From Monarcha castaneiventris obscurior (Eukaryota > Chordata > Aves > Passeriformes > Monarchidae): a stretch of DNA of 64,000 nucleotides. Below the pieces are notes generated by a model, which searched no databases, was not told the origin of the DNA, and saw only the letters and a program-made list of their open reading frames with translations. Shown here piece after piece: positions 62,573 through 64,000 of the stretch. The stretch covers positions 7,080,001 through 7,144,000 of the forward strand of contig JAMPIT010000379.1 of NCBI GenBank assembly GCA_026261815.1. The letters are read 5' to 3'. How positions within the stretch are numbered: the first letter of the stretch is position 1; each line of letters opens with the position of its first letter. The position numbers were made by a program, and so were the translations under genes.

Positions 62573-64000
62573 CCAGAAGCCAGGAAGCGTATTGCTGCTA
62601 CTGTACTTGTTATGTACTAAAATATAAACAGCTTCAGGGATATTTATAGCATCAATTTTGGTTTTCCTAATGAATTCCACTTCCTCCAAGTTTGAGAGTA
62701 AGGAAATAGTTCTGTCTTTATTGTGCCATCTGTTCATGGCAAGGGATGGAAAGGACTTGAGAATGCTGAGCTTTTGTTGTAAGTGTCAACCTAATACTAC
62801 CTTGGGGAAAAATATTTTGAAACTACCCTTGAAGTTACCTTGATGGATTAGAATTGTAACAAGAAGAAATTTACATGAGAGAATTACATGAGTTACATGA
62901 CAGGCTGCTGACCTGCTTTGCTGAAATAACAATGATCAGGGAAGCTATTTTCAGTGGTTAATTTAATTTTCTGACAAGTATGAAGAGTATAGATTTTGAA
63001 GGTCAAATTCTGCTAAGAAGTCCTGATATACTGTTCGTGTCCAAAGACCCAGCAGCAATTAGACATCAAACTCTTATGTCTTTCTCTCTAACTGACAACA
63101 GTGTCATTCTAGTAAAATTCCACTTATTTTCTTAACTTTGCAGGTATGCATCTCAAATTTATAGAACCAGTCATCTCTCTAAGTGGACACAGAAGTTTGC
63201 TGCATTATACGGTTACAATATCTCTAAAGTGTTGTCTTCTCCCTGGAAAATAAATAAATCCTACATCTATATTCCTTAACAGCTCCACTAATGAAAAACT
63301 GTTAAAAATATCTTTTTTTTTTTTTCCTTCATAAATCCACTTCTGATAACATTTTTGGCCCTGAAGAGGGTTAGAAGAATTCACATTTACATTTGTGAGG
63401 GTTAGGGCTTTTTTTTCAGTTTTATATACCACACTTTCACCTTTGCATGGCATCCTACTGATCAAGGTCAAATGCAGAACCTAGCCATCAGATTGGCTTT
63501 ATGAACACTCAGGAGTCTAGTCCTTTCTCTAATCTTTTCTTTCCGCTTTCCTGTCCTCTCCTCTTCTCCTGTCCAATTCTAGCTCTGACTATGTAGTCTC
63601 TCTTATCACAAGATTTATCAAAATAAAACTAAAACTTCAGATTATTTTACTGAATTCTTTTAATTTGGGATTTTTAACATTACATTTAAAAGAAGGTGAC
63701 AGTGGCATCACCCTACATTTAAAAACTTTTCCTTTGTTGAAGATAAGAAATATATTTGAGAAAATCAAAATATTTGTCATCTATCAGCACACGTGCAAGT
63801 ACTGTGAATTCACTTTTCTTTAATCTTTTCTTGGGTTTCATTTCTAAGGAAACATTGTGATATAAACTTTATAAAACTTTTGAGCTGTATCTCTATTTTT
63901 AATTCTTTTTTAGTTATGTTAGTTTTCACTTTCACTGCAGTATGAACTAAATCCTGGTGTTATTTAAGAGGGATCATATTTCATGAAATAACTGAACATT
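62573..64000. other. AT-rich noncoding stretch to window end
   Basis: No gene or known repeat. It has a T run at about 63,312-63,326 and a pyrimidine-rich patch at about 63,530-63,575. A strong acceptor-like site directly followed by GTATGC lies at 63,141-63,149. Confidence 0.55.

Overview
The window reads as AT-rich, gene-poor bird DNA, intergenic or from one or more very long introns. The call rests on repeats. There are five CR1 LINE fragments, several ending in the tails typical of birds (ATTCTATGA-like or GGTCCCTTCCAAC). There are also three LTRs that I recognise from memory as songbird endogenous-retrovirus families. A passerine is therefore likely, but no database search supports this. 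I see no operons, bacterial genes, CRISPR array, tRNA or rRNA. Nearly all open reading frames are short chance frames, and the longest (251 and 236 codons) lie antisense inside LTRs.

Layout. 1-6.4 kb is AT-rich, with a GC-rich island at about 5.51-5.80 kb. A 472-bp solo LTR lies at 6,394-6,865 between perfect 5-bp target duplications. 6.9-20.8 kb is AT-rich with several short, nearly perfect tandem duplications, including a 75-bp one at 20.14-20.29 kb. CR1 3' ends follow at 20.85 and 23.28 kb, then a perfect 28-bp palindrome at 23.71 kb. A second hairpin and a pair of diverged repeat copies lie at 25.8-27.8 kb, and a GC-richer block at 29.88-30.34 kb. 30.3-40.8 kb is mostly unremarkable except for a candidate terminal exon at 35.13 kb. 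A decayed CR1 reverse-transcriptase segment lies on the minus strand at 40.86-41.55 kb and a CR1 tail at 42.1 kb. 42-56.5 kb is AT-rich and nearly empty. A longer CR1 3' end lies at 56.52-56.89 kb. Two independent minus-strand LTRs of one family, each about 1.1 kb, lie at 57.25-58.31 and 61.46-62.57 kb, with unrelated AT-rich sequence between them.

Host genes. No host gene can be named. The best protein-coding hint is a CpG-bearing open segment of 31 codons plus stop at 35,133-35,228, right after a long pyrimidine tract and AG. A 48-nt segment at 16,872-16,919 has consensus-like splice sites on both sides and one open frame. Both are inference and need RNA or cross-species data. I found no previously undescribed system. 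The items most worth a second look are these two candidate exons, the perfect palindrome, the dispersed repeat pair and the possible conserved noncoding block near 60.1-60.3 kb.
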